Positions 1-6,227 of a stretch of 15,925 nucleotides of DNA are shown here, piece after piece (within the stretch, counting starts at the first letter, position 1; each line of letters starts with the position of its first letter). Source of the stretch: JANOBJ01 sp031411575. Lineage in GTDB: Bacteria > Pseudomonadota > Gammaproteobacteria > Burkholderiales > Burkholderiaceae_C. The stretch lies in the NCBI GenBank assembly GCA_031411575.1, contig JANOBJ010000317.1:1-15925 (forward strand), in the 5' to 3' direction. Made by a program: the position numbers and the translations under genes. The notes under the pieces are model-generated. The model saw nothing but the letters and a program-made list of their open reading frames with translations. It was not told where the DNA came from and ran no database searches.

Positions 1-309
1 GTCCTGCTGACGGGCACCATGGCCGGATTTGCCGATATTTTTAACGCCCGCACCCTCAACTGGCTCGGCCTGATCACCAGGAAGCCCATCACCGAAGACT
101 ACGTGCCCCTGATCCCCTGGCTGGGCGTGATGTGGTGGGGCCTAGCCGCCGGGCAGTGGTTGCTGCAGCGCCCGCCCGGTTGGCTGACCGCCCCGCTACC
201 GAGGGCCGCCCCGCTCGCCTGGCTCGGCCGCTGGTCGCTGAGTTACTACATGGTTCACCAGCCGGTGATGATCGGGGTGCTGATGGCCTCGGCTGCTGTG
301 GCGAGGTAG
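1..309 (+). CDS. 3' end of a DUF1624 / heparan-alpha-glucosaminide N-acetyltransferase-like membrane protein (partial)
   Basis: Only the last 102 codons are present; the frame is open from base 1 and stops at TAG 307-309, so the start lies upstream. The fragment is hydrophobic, with segments such as VPLIPWLGVMWWGLAAGQWL and, near the end, GRWSLSYYMVHQPVMIGVLM. The closing pattern (Gly-Arg-x-Ser-Leu then Tyr-x-x-His-Gln-Pro before a last membrane helix) is what I recall for bacterial DUF1624 proteins, multi-pass inner-membrane proteins related to lysosomal acetyl-CoA:heparan-glucosaminide N-acetyltransferase and to the wider acyltransferase-3 group. The substrate of bacterial members is mostly unknown. 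The gene converges with the PPIase gene on the other strand. The family call is moderately sure; function is not assigned. Confidence 0.7.
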   Translation, partial: VLLTGTMAGFADIFNARTLNWLGLITRKPITEDYVPLIPWLGVMWWGLAAGQWLLQRPPGWLTAPLPRAAPLAWLGRWSLSYYMVHQPVMIGVLMASAAVAR

Positions 310-340
310 GGCCGGGCAAGCTGCTTGAGGGTGTTTTTTG

Positions 341-403
341 GCATCAAAACACCAATGAGTCCGCACCGGATGGCCATAGTCTGCTACGACTAATATAGCA
401 ACC
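341..403. repeat. Interspersed repeat copy A (intergenic, 63 bp)
   Basis: This stretch aligns without gaps to 2998-3060 inside selO, with 43 of 63 bases identical by hand count. Shared blocks are GCATCAAA at the left end, TCCGCA in the middle, CATAGT.TGCT, and a right end reading ATAGCA.CC. It lies between two convergent genes and encodes nothing plausible. Similarity stops at the right edge (TGCCGGG here, AGGTGTC in the other copy), so the block looks like a discrete unit. I infer a small non-autonomous repeat of the host genome. Confidence 0.6.
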
Positions 404-448
404 TGCCGGGATGGGTTTCACGCGCACTTCAAATACGAGAACTCACAT

Positions 449-477
449 AAAAAAACGCGGGCAAGCCCGCGTTTTTA
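449..477 (-). terminator. Rho-independent terminator of the msrB-yciB-bolA-ppiC cluster (possibly bidirectional)
   Basis: A GC-rich hairpin has arms CGCGGGC (456-462) and GCCCGCG (465-471). It is flanked by A-runs on the left and T-runs on the right, so it can terminate from either side. On the minus strand it lies about 20 bp past the PPIase stop codon, the expected place. It may also stop plus-strand transcription leaving the gene that ends at 309. Confidence 0.9.
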
Positions 478-493
478 TTGAGTTTTCAGATGC

Positions 494-1291
494 TCACTCA
501 ATCTTGGCGGTGGCGCGCAGATCGTCCTGGAACTTGGCGAGTTTTTGCTGTTGCAGTTGCTGGGCAATCTGGGGTTTCACCTCGTCAAACTTGGGCAGCT
601 GGGCTTCGCGCACGTCGTCCAGCCGGATGATGTGGAAGCCGAACTGGCTTTTGACCGGGGCGTCGGTCAGCTGTCCCTTGTTGAGCTTGACCATGGCGTC
701 GGAGAATTCTTTCACGTAGCTGCCGGCGTTGGCCCAATCCAGGTCGCCGCCATTGGCGCCGGAGCCCGGGTCTTTGGACTGCTTCTTGGCGATGTCGTCG
801 AACTTGCCGCCTTTTTTCAGCGACACGATGATGGCCTTGGCGTCGTCTTCCTTCTCGACCAGGATGTGGCGGGCGCGGTATTCCTTGCCGCCGTTGGCCG
901 CTGCAAACTTGTCGTATTCGGCCTTGATATCGGCATCCGTCACGGGGTTTTTCTTCTGGAAATCGGCGAACAGTTCGCGGATCAGCAGGGTCTGGCGGGC
1001 CAGCTCCATCTGGGTCTTGTAGTCGTCGGTGGCGTCCAGGCCGCGCTTTTGCGCTTCCTGCATGAAGATTTCGCGGGCGATGATTTCGTCTTTCAGCTGG
1101 CCCTGCATTTCAGGCGTGACCGGGCGGCCCGATTTGGACAGCTGGGCGGCCAGTGCGTCCACGCGCGCCTTGGGCACGGCCTTGCCGTTGACGATGGCCA
1201 CGTTCTGCGCGGCGGCGGGCAGCGCCAGCGCGCCCGCGAGTACCGTGGCAAGGCCGGCGGTCGTGAGTGTGCTGATCAGGTGCTTTTTCAT
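494..1291 (-). CDS. Secreted parvulin-type peptidyl-prolyl cis-trans isomerase (PpiC/SurA-like), 265 aa
   Basis: A periplasmic foldase that would speed cis-trans isomerisation at Xaa-Pro bonds in exported proteins. The start at 1291 is chosen because GAGGT lies 7 bases upstream and the protein then begins with a clear signal peptide (MKKHLIS, a hydrophobic core, and ALPAAAQN with cleavage near residue 28-29). A longer frame to 1402 would bury that signal. Residues about 30-135 form a helical SurA-N-like region; residues about 140-225 are the rotamase domain, with ARHILVE near 140-146, GGDLDW near 181-186 and FGFHIIRLDD near 217-226. Length fits the usual 260-aa betaproteobacterial family. It is the last gene of its cluster, 107 bp after bolA, so it may also have its own promoter. 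Family sure; client proteins unknown. Confidence 0.93.
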   Translation of the reverse strand: MKKHLISTLTTAGLATVLAGALALPAAAQNVAIVNGKAVPKARVDALAAQLSKSGRPVTPEMQGQLKDEIIAREIFMQEAQKRGLDATDDYKTQMELARQTLLIRELFADFQKKNPVTDADIKAEYDKFAAANGGKEYRARHILVEKEDDAKAIIVSLKKGGKFDDIAKKQSKDPGSGANGGDLDWANAGSYVKEFSDAMVKLNKGQLTDAPVKSQFGFHIIRLDDVREAQLPKFDEVKPQIAQQLQQQKLAKFQDDLRATAKIE

Positions 1292-1398
1292 GCTATTTAC
1301 CTCGGATGTCGTTGTGTACGGGGCGCGGAGCGCTACTGAAACAATAGCGTGCGCAGTGCGGATGAACAGATGCTTGGGGCTGGTCCGGACGGGGTGAA

Positions 1399-1695
1399 TC
1401 AAACGATTTCAATGGCGATGGCGTGAACGCCTGCGTCAATGAAATCCTGCAGGGCATCATACACAAGGCGATGCTTCGCCACGCGTGAATGGCCGGTAAA
1501 CAAAGGTGAGGAGATGCGCACCCGAAAGTGCGTGCCAAAGCCCTCGGGGCCGGCGCCGGAATGGCCCGCATGCGCGGCGCTTTCGTCGATCACCTCCAGC
1601 TGGGCGGGCTGCAGCCGCTCGCGCAGCCGGGCCTCCAGGTGGCGGGCGGTGGGGGGCAGGGTGGGGGTTGATGTCGTCATGGGGGTGGGGCTCAT
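1399..1695 (-). CDS. BolA family protein, 98 aa
   Basis: A small cytoplasmic protein of the BolA fold. Known members partner with monothiol glutaredoxins in iron-sulfur cluster handling, or affect morphology genes under stress. The family pattern is visible: helix ARLRERLQPAQLEVIDESA, then HFRVRISSPLFTGHSRVAKH with the conserved helix His (RVAKHRLVYDAL) and the closing HAIAIEI strand. The start at 1695 lies 10 bp after the yciB stop codon, which suggests translational coupling; a second in-frame ATG at 1680 is possible because residues 1-15 are Thr/Pro-rich and not conserved. Length is normal. BolA paralogs differ in role, so I do not pick one. Confidence 0.92.
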   Translation of the reverse strand: MSPTPMTTSTPTLPPTARHLEARLRERLQPAQLEVIDESAAHAGHSGAGPEGFGTHFRVRISSPLFTGHSRVAKHRLVYDALQDFIDAGVHAIAIEIV

Positions 1696-1705
1696 CGCAT
1701 TGCGT

Positions 1706-2266
1706 TCAGGCGCCGGGGCCGTTGGCCGATGAATCGCCCGGCTCGGTCTTCAGGTAGCGCGAGATGTAGAGCCCCTGGCCGACGATGAACAGCAGCGGAA
1801 AGGCGTAGCCCCAGAGCTTGAAATTGACCCAGGTTTCGGTGCTGTAGTAGGCCGCCACATAGGCGTTGGTGGCCGCCATGAAGGCGCAGTAGCCGATCCA
1901 GGCAACATTCAGCCGCGTCCACACGCCCTCGGGCAGCGTCAGCTGGCTGCTCAGCAGGATTTTCAGGAAGTTCTTGCGCAGCACCCACAGCGCCACGGCC
2001 AGGGCGATGGCCATCGCGGTGTACAGCACGGTGGGCTTCCACTTGATGAACCGCTCGTCGTGCAGCGCCAGCGTGAGCGTGCCAAACAGCAGGATCAGCA
2101 CCAGCGTGACCTTGTGCATGGTCTGCAGCTTGCGGTCGATCAGGTAGATCAGGCCCATCTGCAGCACGGTGGCCGCCATCAGCACGCCTGTGGCGGTGTA
2201 GATGTCGCCAAACTTGTAGGCGCCAAAGAACAGCAGGATGGGGAAGAAGTCGAGCAGGAGTTTCAT
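1706..2266 (-). CDS. yciB: YciB / inner-membrane-spanning intracellular septation protein A, 186 aa
   Basis: An inner-membrane protein of the YciB (IspA/IspZ) family, tied in enterobacteria and Shigella to cell-envelope synthesis and septation through contacts with elongation and division proteins. The N-terminus MKLLLDFFPILLFFGAYKF is the family's hallmark, followed by an early IYTATGVLMAAT segment and about five hydrophobic helices; the conserved NFKLWGYAFPLLF lies near the C-terminus. The ATG at 2266 is taken as the start; a TTG codon directly before it (2267-2269) also fits the frame but is less likely. Length matches the usual 180-200 aa. It sits 49 bp after msrB and 10 bp before bolA on the same strand. 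Molecular function is poorly defined in the family. Confidence 0.93.
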   Translation of the reverse strand: MKLLLDFFPILLFFGAYKFGDIYTATGVLMAATVLQMGLIYLIDRKLQTMHKVTLVLILLFGTLTLALHDERFIKWKPTVLYTAMAIALAVALWVLRKNFLKILLSSQLTLPEGVWTRLNVAWIGYCAFMAATNAYVAAYYSTETWVNFKLWGYAFPLLFIVGQGLYISRYLKTEPGDSSANGPGA

Positions 2267-2315
2267 CAAGGGGGCGGGCAGGGGAAAGACAGGTGACAGG
2301 CGGGCTACAAGCGTG

Positions 2316-2726
2316 TTATTCGGGCTTGAAATCCAGCGAGGCCGAGTTCATGCAATAGCGCAGGCCGGTGGGCGCCGGTCCGTCCTCGAACACATGGCCC
2401 AGGTGCGCGCCGCAGTCTGAGCAATGCACCTCAGTGCGCTTCATCCAGAGCAGGCCGTCGACCTTGGTTTCGACCGCATCGGCGCTGATCGGCTGGAAAT
2501 AGCTGGGCCAGCCGGTGCCCGAATCGTACTTGGTGGACGAATCAAACAGCGGCTTGCCGCAGCAGATGCAGGCGTAGGTGCCTTTGTCCTTGGTTTCGGC
2601 GTATTTGCCGCTGAAGGCGCGCTCGGTGGCTTCGTGGCGCGTCACGTCAAACGCCATCGGCTCGGCGCCCTTGTCGCGCAGCAGGGCTTTCCATTCAGCG
2701 TCGGTTTTCTCGATTTTTACGGTCAT
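2316..2726 (-). CDS. msrB: Peptide-methionine (R)-S-oxide reductase MsrB, 136 aa
   Basis: Reduces the R-epimer of methionine sulfoxide in proteins, normally with thioredoxin as donor. All expected residues are present: two zinc-binding CxxC pairs (C53/C56 in CICCGKPLF and C102/C105 in HCSDCGAHLGHVF), the SGTGWPSY substrate loop near 69-76, and the catalytic Cys125 in LRYCMNSASL. No signal peptide is visible, so it is cytoplasmic. The ATG at 2726 is chosen because GAGTGA lies just upstream; an in-frame GTG at 2735 would add three residues but falls inside that ribosome-binding sequence. It lies 71 bp after selO and 49 bp before yciB, all codirectional, so it is probably in one transcription unit. 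It is a free MsrB, not an MsrA-MsrB fusion. Confidence 0.95.
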   Translation of the reverse strand: MTVKIEKTDAEWKALLRDKGAEPMAFDVTRHEATERAFSGKYAETKDKGTYACICCGKPLFDSSTKYDSGTGWPSYFQPISADAVETKVDGLLWMKRTEVHCSDCGAHLGHVFEDGPAPTGLRYCMNSASLDFKPE

Positions 2727-2797
2727 GGTGGTCACTCAGCAATGAAACGTATGCGGTTGAACATGGGTTTGCGTACAGCAGCAGGCGCGGGTCAGCG

Positions 2798-4318
2798 TCA
2801 TGACGAGCAGCTGATCTCGATGCCCGCCGCCCAATCGGGCGGAAAGCCCGCCAGCGCCTCGTCGTCCGGGTGTTCGTCGAACGGGCTCTGCAGAACTTTC
2901 AAGAGCTGTTCGACACCCGAAAAGTCCTTGAGTTTCGCCTGCCGGATGGCCTGCTCACCCAGGTGGTTGCGCAACACGTACTTGGGATTGGTTTTGAGCA
3001 TCAAATCGGCGTCAGGTCCGCATCCCCTGGTCATAGTTTGCTCTGAATATAATAGCATCCAGGTGTCGAACGCGGCGCGGTCGGGGAACAGGTCGCGCAC
3101 CGGGTCGGCGGCCTGGCTGTCGTGCGCGCGGCGGGCGGCCCACTGGCTCAGGCGGCGCCAGAAGATCGTGGTGTCCACGCGGTTGACGGCCATCAGTTTC
3201 AGGATGCCATCGATCAGTTCACGGTCGGCGGGCTGGGTTTCCGGGGTGGCTGCTGTGATCCCCAGCTTGGCGCGCATCCGGTCTTCCAGCGCGGCCGGAA
3301 AGACGGTTTTGTACGACTCCAATGCCGCCAGCGCCAGCTCCTGGTCGTCAATCAGCGGCAGCAGGGCCTGGCCCAGGCAGAACAGGTTCCAGTAGGCGAC
3401 GTTGGGCTGCTTGTTGTAGGCGTAGCGGCCCTGGTTGTCCGAGTGGTTGCACACATGGGCGGGGTTGAACGCATCCAGAAACTGGAACGGGCCGTAATCG
3501 ATCGTCAGGCCCAGGATGCTCATGTTGTCGGTGTTCATCACGCCATGGCAAAACCCGACAGCCTGCCACTGCGCCACCATGCGCGCGGTGCGTTCGCTCA
3601 CCGCTTCCAGCAGCGCGGCGTACGGGTTGCCGCCCAGCCGGTCTGGGCTGCGGCACTCGGGGTAGTGACGGTCGATCACGTGGTCGGCCAGCTGGCGCAG
3701 CAGGGCGTGCTGGTCGGTGTGCGCAAAATGCTCGATGTGCCCAAAGCGGATGAAGCTCGGCGACTGGCGGGTCACCACGGCCGCGGTTTCCAGCTCTTCA
3801 CGGCGCACTGGGGCGTCGGAGCCGGTGACGCACAGCGCGCGCGCGGTCGGGATGCCCAAGCCGTGCATGGCTTCGCTGCACAAAAATTCGCGGATGCTGG
3901 AGCGCAGCACGGCGCGCCCATCGCCCATGCGCGAGTAGGGCGTGAGGCCCGCCCCCTTGAGCTGCACCTCCCAGCCGGTGCCATCGGGCGCCACGATCTC
4001 GCCCAGCAGGATGGCGCGGCCGTCGCCCAGCTGCCCGGCCCACACGCCAAACTGGTGGCCGCTGTACACGCTGGCCAGCGGCTGCGTGCCCGCGATGCCA
4101 AGGTTGCCGGTAAAGGCGTCCAGTCCGGCGGCGTTGTGCAGCCACTGCGCTTCCAGGCCCAGCTCCTGCGCCAAGGCGCGGCTCTGCCCGACCCAGTAGG
4201 GCGAACGCAGCGGCTGCGGTTGCAGCCGGGTGTAAAACTCGGGGCCGAGATCGGCGAAGGCGTGGCGCCAGGGCACGCCCAGGTCCAGTTCCAGCGCCGC
4301 GTCGAGGGGCATATCCAT
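2798..4318 (-). CDS. selO: Protein adenylyltransferase SelO (YdiU/UPF0061), 506 aa
   Basis: A pseudokinase-fold enzyme. Characterised SelO binds ATP in a flipped orientation and transfers AMP to hydroxyl side chains of target proteins, with a role in redox stress. Family landmarks in order: YSGHQFGVWAGQLGDGRA, QLKGAGLTPYSRMGDGRAVL, REFLCSEAMHGLGIPT, the catalytic HGVMNTDNMSILGLTIDYG near residue 260, NPKYVLRNHL near the C-terminus, and terminal Cys-Ser-Ser, the Cys counterpart of the selenocysteine of eukaryotic SelO. The start MDMPLD at 4318 gives the usual N-terminus; upstream reading runs into the divergent ligase gene. Codons 420-440 are copy B of an interspersed repeat and replace the usual sequence between two conserved blocks without breaking the frame. 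Activity is probably kept, since the catalytic parts and C-terminus are intact. Confidence 0.94.
   Translation of the reverse strand: MDMPLDAALELDLGVPWRHAFADLGPEFYTRLQPQPLRSPYWVGQSRALAQELGLEAQWLHNAAGLDAFTGNLGIAGTQPLASVYSGHQFGVWAGQLGDGRAILLGEIVAPDGTGWEVQLKGAGLTPYSRMGDGRAVLRSSIREFLCSEAMHGLGIPTARALCVTGSDAPVRREELETAAVVTRQSPSFIRFGHIEHFAHTDQHALLRQLADHVIDRHYPECRSPDRLGGNPYAALLEAVSERTARMVAQWQAVGFCHGVMNTDNMSILGLTIDYGPFQFLDAFNPAHVCNHSDNQGRYAYNKQPNVAYWNLFCLGQALLPLIDDQELALAALESYKTVFPAALEDRMRAKLGITAATPETQPADRELIDGILKLMAVNRVDTTIFWRRLSQWAARRAHDSQAADPVRDLFPDRAAFDTWMLLYSEQTMTRGCGPDADLMLKTNPKYVLRNHLGEQAIRQAKLKDFSGVEQLLKVLQSPFDEHPDDEALAGFPPDWAAGIEISCSS
2998..3060. repeat. Interspersed repeat copy B, inside selO in frame
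   Basis: A 63-bp block aligns without gaps to 341-403 (43/63 identical). Read in the selO frame it gives residues 420-440, from WMLLYSEQ to DADLM. It is AT-richer than its surroundings at the 3031-3055 side. It sits between conserved SelO segments (FPDRAAF before, NPKYVLRNHL after) and keeps the frame open. Sharing a sequence with an intergenic site is not expected of ordinary protein-coding DNA. Confidence 0.6.
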
Positions 4319-4463
4319 GCTGCAATTGTCCCGCAGATGAGCCTGCGGCGGCGATTTGAGGACAATCCCCAGTTTTGCGGTCTGGCGACTGGTCCATACT
4401 CGCCACCCACGGGCAGCCCCAAGCCGCTTGACCCCCCACCGGAATGCCAACAGGAGACCTCCC
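4319..4463. promoter_or_regulatory. Divergent selO / acyl-CoA ligase intergenic region
   Basis: This 145-bp stretch separates two divergent start codons and should hold promoters for both. It contains a perfect 6-bp inverted repeat CCGCAG (4331-4336) and CTGCGG (4343-4348) with a 6-base spacer, and an outer pair ATTGTCC (4325-4331) and GGACAAT (4360-4366). On the minus strand GACAAT ends 6 bases before the selO ATG; if it serves as a -10 box, selO mRNA would be nearly leaderless. No convincing -35 box was found on either strand. The ligase ribosome-binding site is CAGGAG at 4451-4456. Confidence 0.45.
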
Positions 4464-6092
4464 ATGCTGGGATTGATGCAGAACCAACCGCTTTTGATTT
4501 CGTCGCTGATCGACTTTGCCGATCGCCACCACGGCGACGCCGAAATCGTCTCGCGCCGGGTCGAAGGCGACATCCACCGTTACACCTGGAGCGGTGTGGC
4601 CACCCGCGCGCGGCTGGGGGCCAACGCGCTCGATGGCCTGAAGCTGGCGCACGGCGACCGGGTGGCAACGCTGGCCTGGAACGGCTACCGGCACCTGGAG
4701 CTGTACTTTGGCGTGAGCGGCTCGGGCCGCGTGCTGCATACCCTGAACCCGCGCCTGCACCCCGAGCAGATCGCCTGGATCGCCAACCACGCCGAGGACC
4801 AGGTGCTGTGCTTTGACATGAGCTTTCTGCCGATCATCCTAGCGGTGCACACCAAGTGCACCACCGTGCGGCACTGGGTGGCCCTGTGCGACGCCGACAA
4901 GTTGCCGGCGGATTCCGGCATTCCCGGCCTGGTCAGCTACGAAGCCTGGATCGGCAAACAGCCGACCACCTACGCGTGGCCGACGTTTGACGAAAACTCG
5001 GCCTCCAGCATGTGCTACACCAGCGGCACCACGGGCAACCCCAAGGCGGCGCTGTACAGCCACCGCTCGACCATCCTGCACGCCTACGCGGCGGCGCTGC
5101 CCGACGTGATGTGCCTGAGCGCCCGCGATTCGGTGCTGCCCGTGGTGCCGATGTTCCACGTCAATGCCTGGGGCATCCCGTACTCGGCTGCGCTGACGGG
5201 CTGCAAGCTGGTGTTCCCGGGCCCGGCACTCGACGGCAAATCGGTTTACGAGCTGATGGAGGCCGAAAAGGTGAGTTATGCGGCCGGCGTGCCCACCGTT
5301 TGGCAGATGCTGCTTACCCACATGAAACCTGAGGGCTTGCGCTTCTCGACCCTCAAACGCACGGTGATCGGCGGCTCGGCTTGCCCGCCCGCCATGATCA
5401 CCGCCTTCAACGACGAGTACGGCGTGGAGGTGCTGCACGCCTGGGGCATGACCGAGATGAGCCCGCTGGGCACCCTGTGCACGCTCAAGAACAAGCACCT
5501 GGGCCTGTCGGCCGAAGAAAAGCTGAAGATCCGCCTGAAGCAGGGCCGGGCCATCTACGGCGTAGACATGAAGATCGTGGCCGAAGACGGCCACGAACTG
5601 CCACACGACGGCAAGGCGTTTGGCGACCTGCATGTCAAGGGCCCGTGGATCGTGCGCGAGTATTTCAAGGGCGAGGGCGGCGATCCGCTGGTGGATGGCT
5701 GGTTCCCCACCGGCGACGTCGCCACCATTGACCCTGATGGCTACATGCAGATTACCGACCGCAGCAAGGACGTGATCAAGTCGGGCGGCGAGTGGATCAG
5801 TTCGATCGACATCGAGAACATCGCTGTGGCGCACCCCGCCGTGCTGATGGCAGCCTGCATTGGCGTGCGGCACCCCAAGTGGGACGAGCGACCGATCATT
5901 GCGGTCGTCAAGCGCCCGGGGGCTCAGGTCACCGCGGCCGATCTGATCAAGTTCTACGAGGGGAAGACCGCCAAATGGCAGATTCCCGACGACGTGGTGT
6001 TTGTGGACGCGATTCCACTCGGCGCGACCGGCAAGATGCTCAAAACCCGATTGCGCGAGCAACTGAAGGACTACCGCCTGCCCAACACCTGA
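4464..6092 (+). CDS. Medium/long-chain acyl-CoA synthetase (AMP-forming, AlkK-like), 542 aa
   Basis: Activates a carboxylic acid to its CoA thioester through an acyl-adenylate, the entry step of beta-oxidation. The ANL-superfamily motifs are complete: the phosphate-binding YTSGTTGNPK at 185-194, a GMTEMSP motif in the middle, GWFPTGDVATID and DRSKDVIKSGGEWIS at the hinge, and the C-terminal catalytic lysine K524 in GATGKMLKTRL. The start at 4464 follows CAGGAG and gives the family N-terminus MLGLMQNQPLLISSLI; upstream in-frame codons lie in the promoter region. Length and layout match AlkK-type medium-chain ligases; close relatives are also annotated as 3-(methylthio)propionyl-CoA ligases, so chain length and substrate are open. 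No membrane segment or signal. It precedes an importer and beta-oxidation genes on the same strand, which suggests it activates what the importer brings in. Confidence 0.93.
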   Translation: MLGLMQNQPLLISSLIDFADRHHGDAEIVSRRVEGDIHRYTWSGVATRARLGANALDGLKLAHGDRVATLAWNGYRHLELYFGVSGSGRVLHTLNPRLHPEQIAWIANHAEDQVLCFDMSFLPIILAVHTKCTTVRHWVALCDADKLPADSGIPGLVSYEAWIGKQPTTYAWPTFDENSASSMCYTSGTTGNPKAALYSHRSTILHAYAAALPDVMCLSARDSVLPVVPMFHVNAWGIPYSAALTGCKLVFPGPALDGKSVYELMEAEKVSYAAGVPTVWQMLLTHMKPEGLRFSTLKRTVIGGSACPPAMITAFNDEYGVEVLHAWGMTEMSPLGTLCTLKNKHLGLSAEEKLKIRLKQGRAIYGVDMKIVAEDGHELPHDGKAFGDLHVKGPWIVREYFKGEGGDPLVDGWFPTGDVATIDPDGYMQITDRSKDVIKSGGEWISSIDIENIAVAHPAVLMAACIGVRHPKWDERPIIAVVKRPGAQVTAADLIKFYEGKTAKWQIPDDVVFVDAIPLGATGKMLKTRLREQLKDYRLPNT

Positions 6093-6227
6093 CAGGAGCG
6101 CGCCGCCGGGTCACGGTGCGTGCAGTCACCTGCGCGATAGTGATTGGGACAATCCCTGAGCGTTGCGGCGCACAAAACTTGTACCCTCGACCGCTGGTCA
6201 GATATGCCGTTCACAAGGAGCTATTTC
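6093..6227 (+). promoter_or_regulatory. Leader region of the binding-protein gene
   Basis: The 135-bp gap between ligase and binding-protein genes is large for this tightly packed run and probably holds a promoter. It contains GGACAATCCC (6147-6156) followed six bases later by TTGCGG (6163-6168). The same pair, with five bases between, occurs upstream of the ligase (4360-4369 and 4375-4380). No clear -35 box is seen. A strong ribosome-binding site, AAGGAG, lies at 6215-6220. Confidence 0.35.

Noticed and set aside
330..353. GGTGTTTT/AAAACACC inverted repeat as terminator of the first gene
   Set aside because: The stem is AT-rich and no T-run follows; the hairpin at 449-477 is a far better terminator.
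2998..3060. selO as a pseudogene broken by a repeat insertion
   Set aside because: The frame continues through the repeat to the conserved NPKYVLRNHL segment and the terminal Cys-Ser-Ser, with no stop or frameshift.
4319..4573. Longer N-terminus for SelO
   Set aside because: The extension would cover the divergent promoter and overlap the start of the acyl-CoA ligase; the family N-terminus begins at MDMPLD or just after.
3122..4816. 564-codon open frame on the plus strand opposite selO
   Set aside because: Antisense of selO, running into the ligase gene out of frame; low-complexity composition and no family resemblance.
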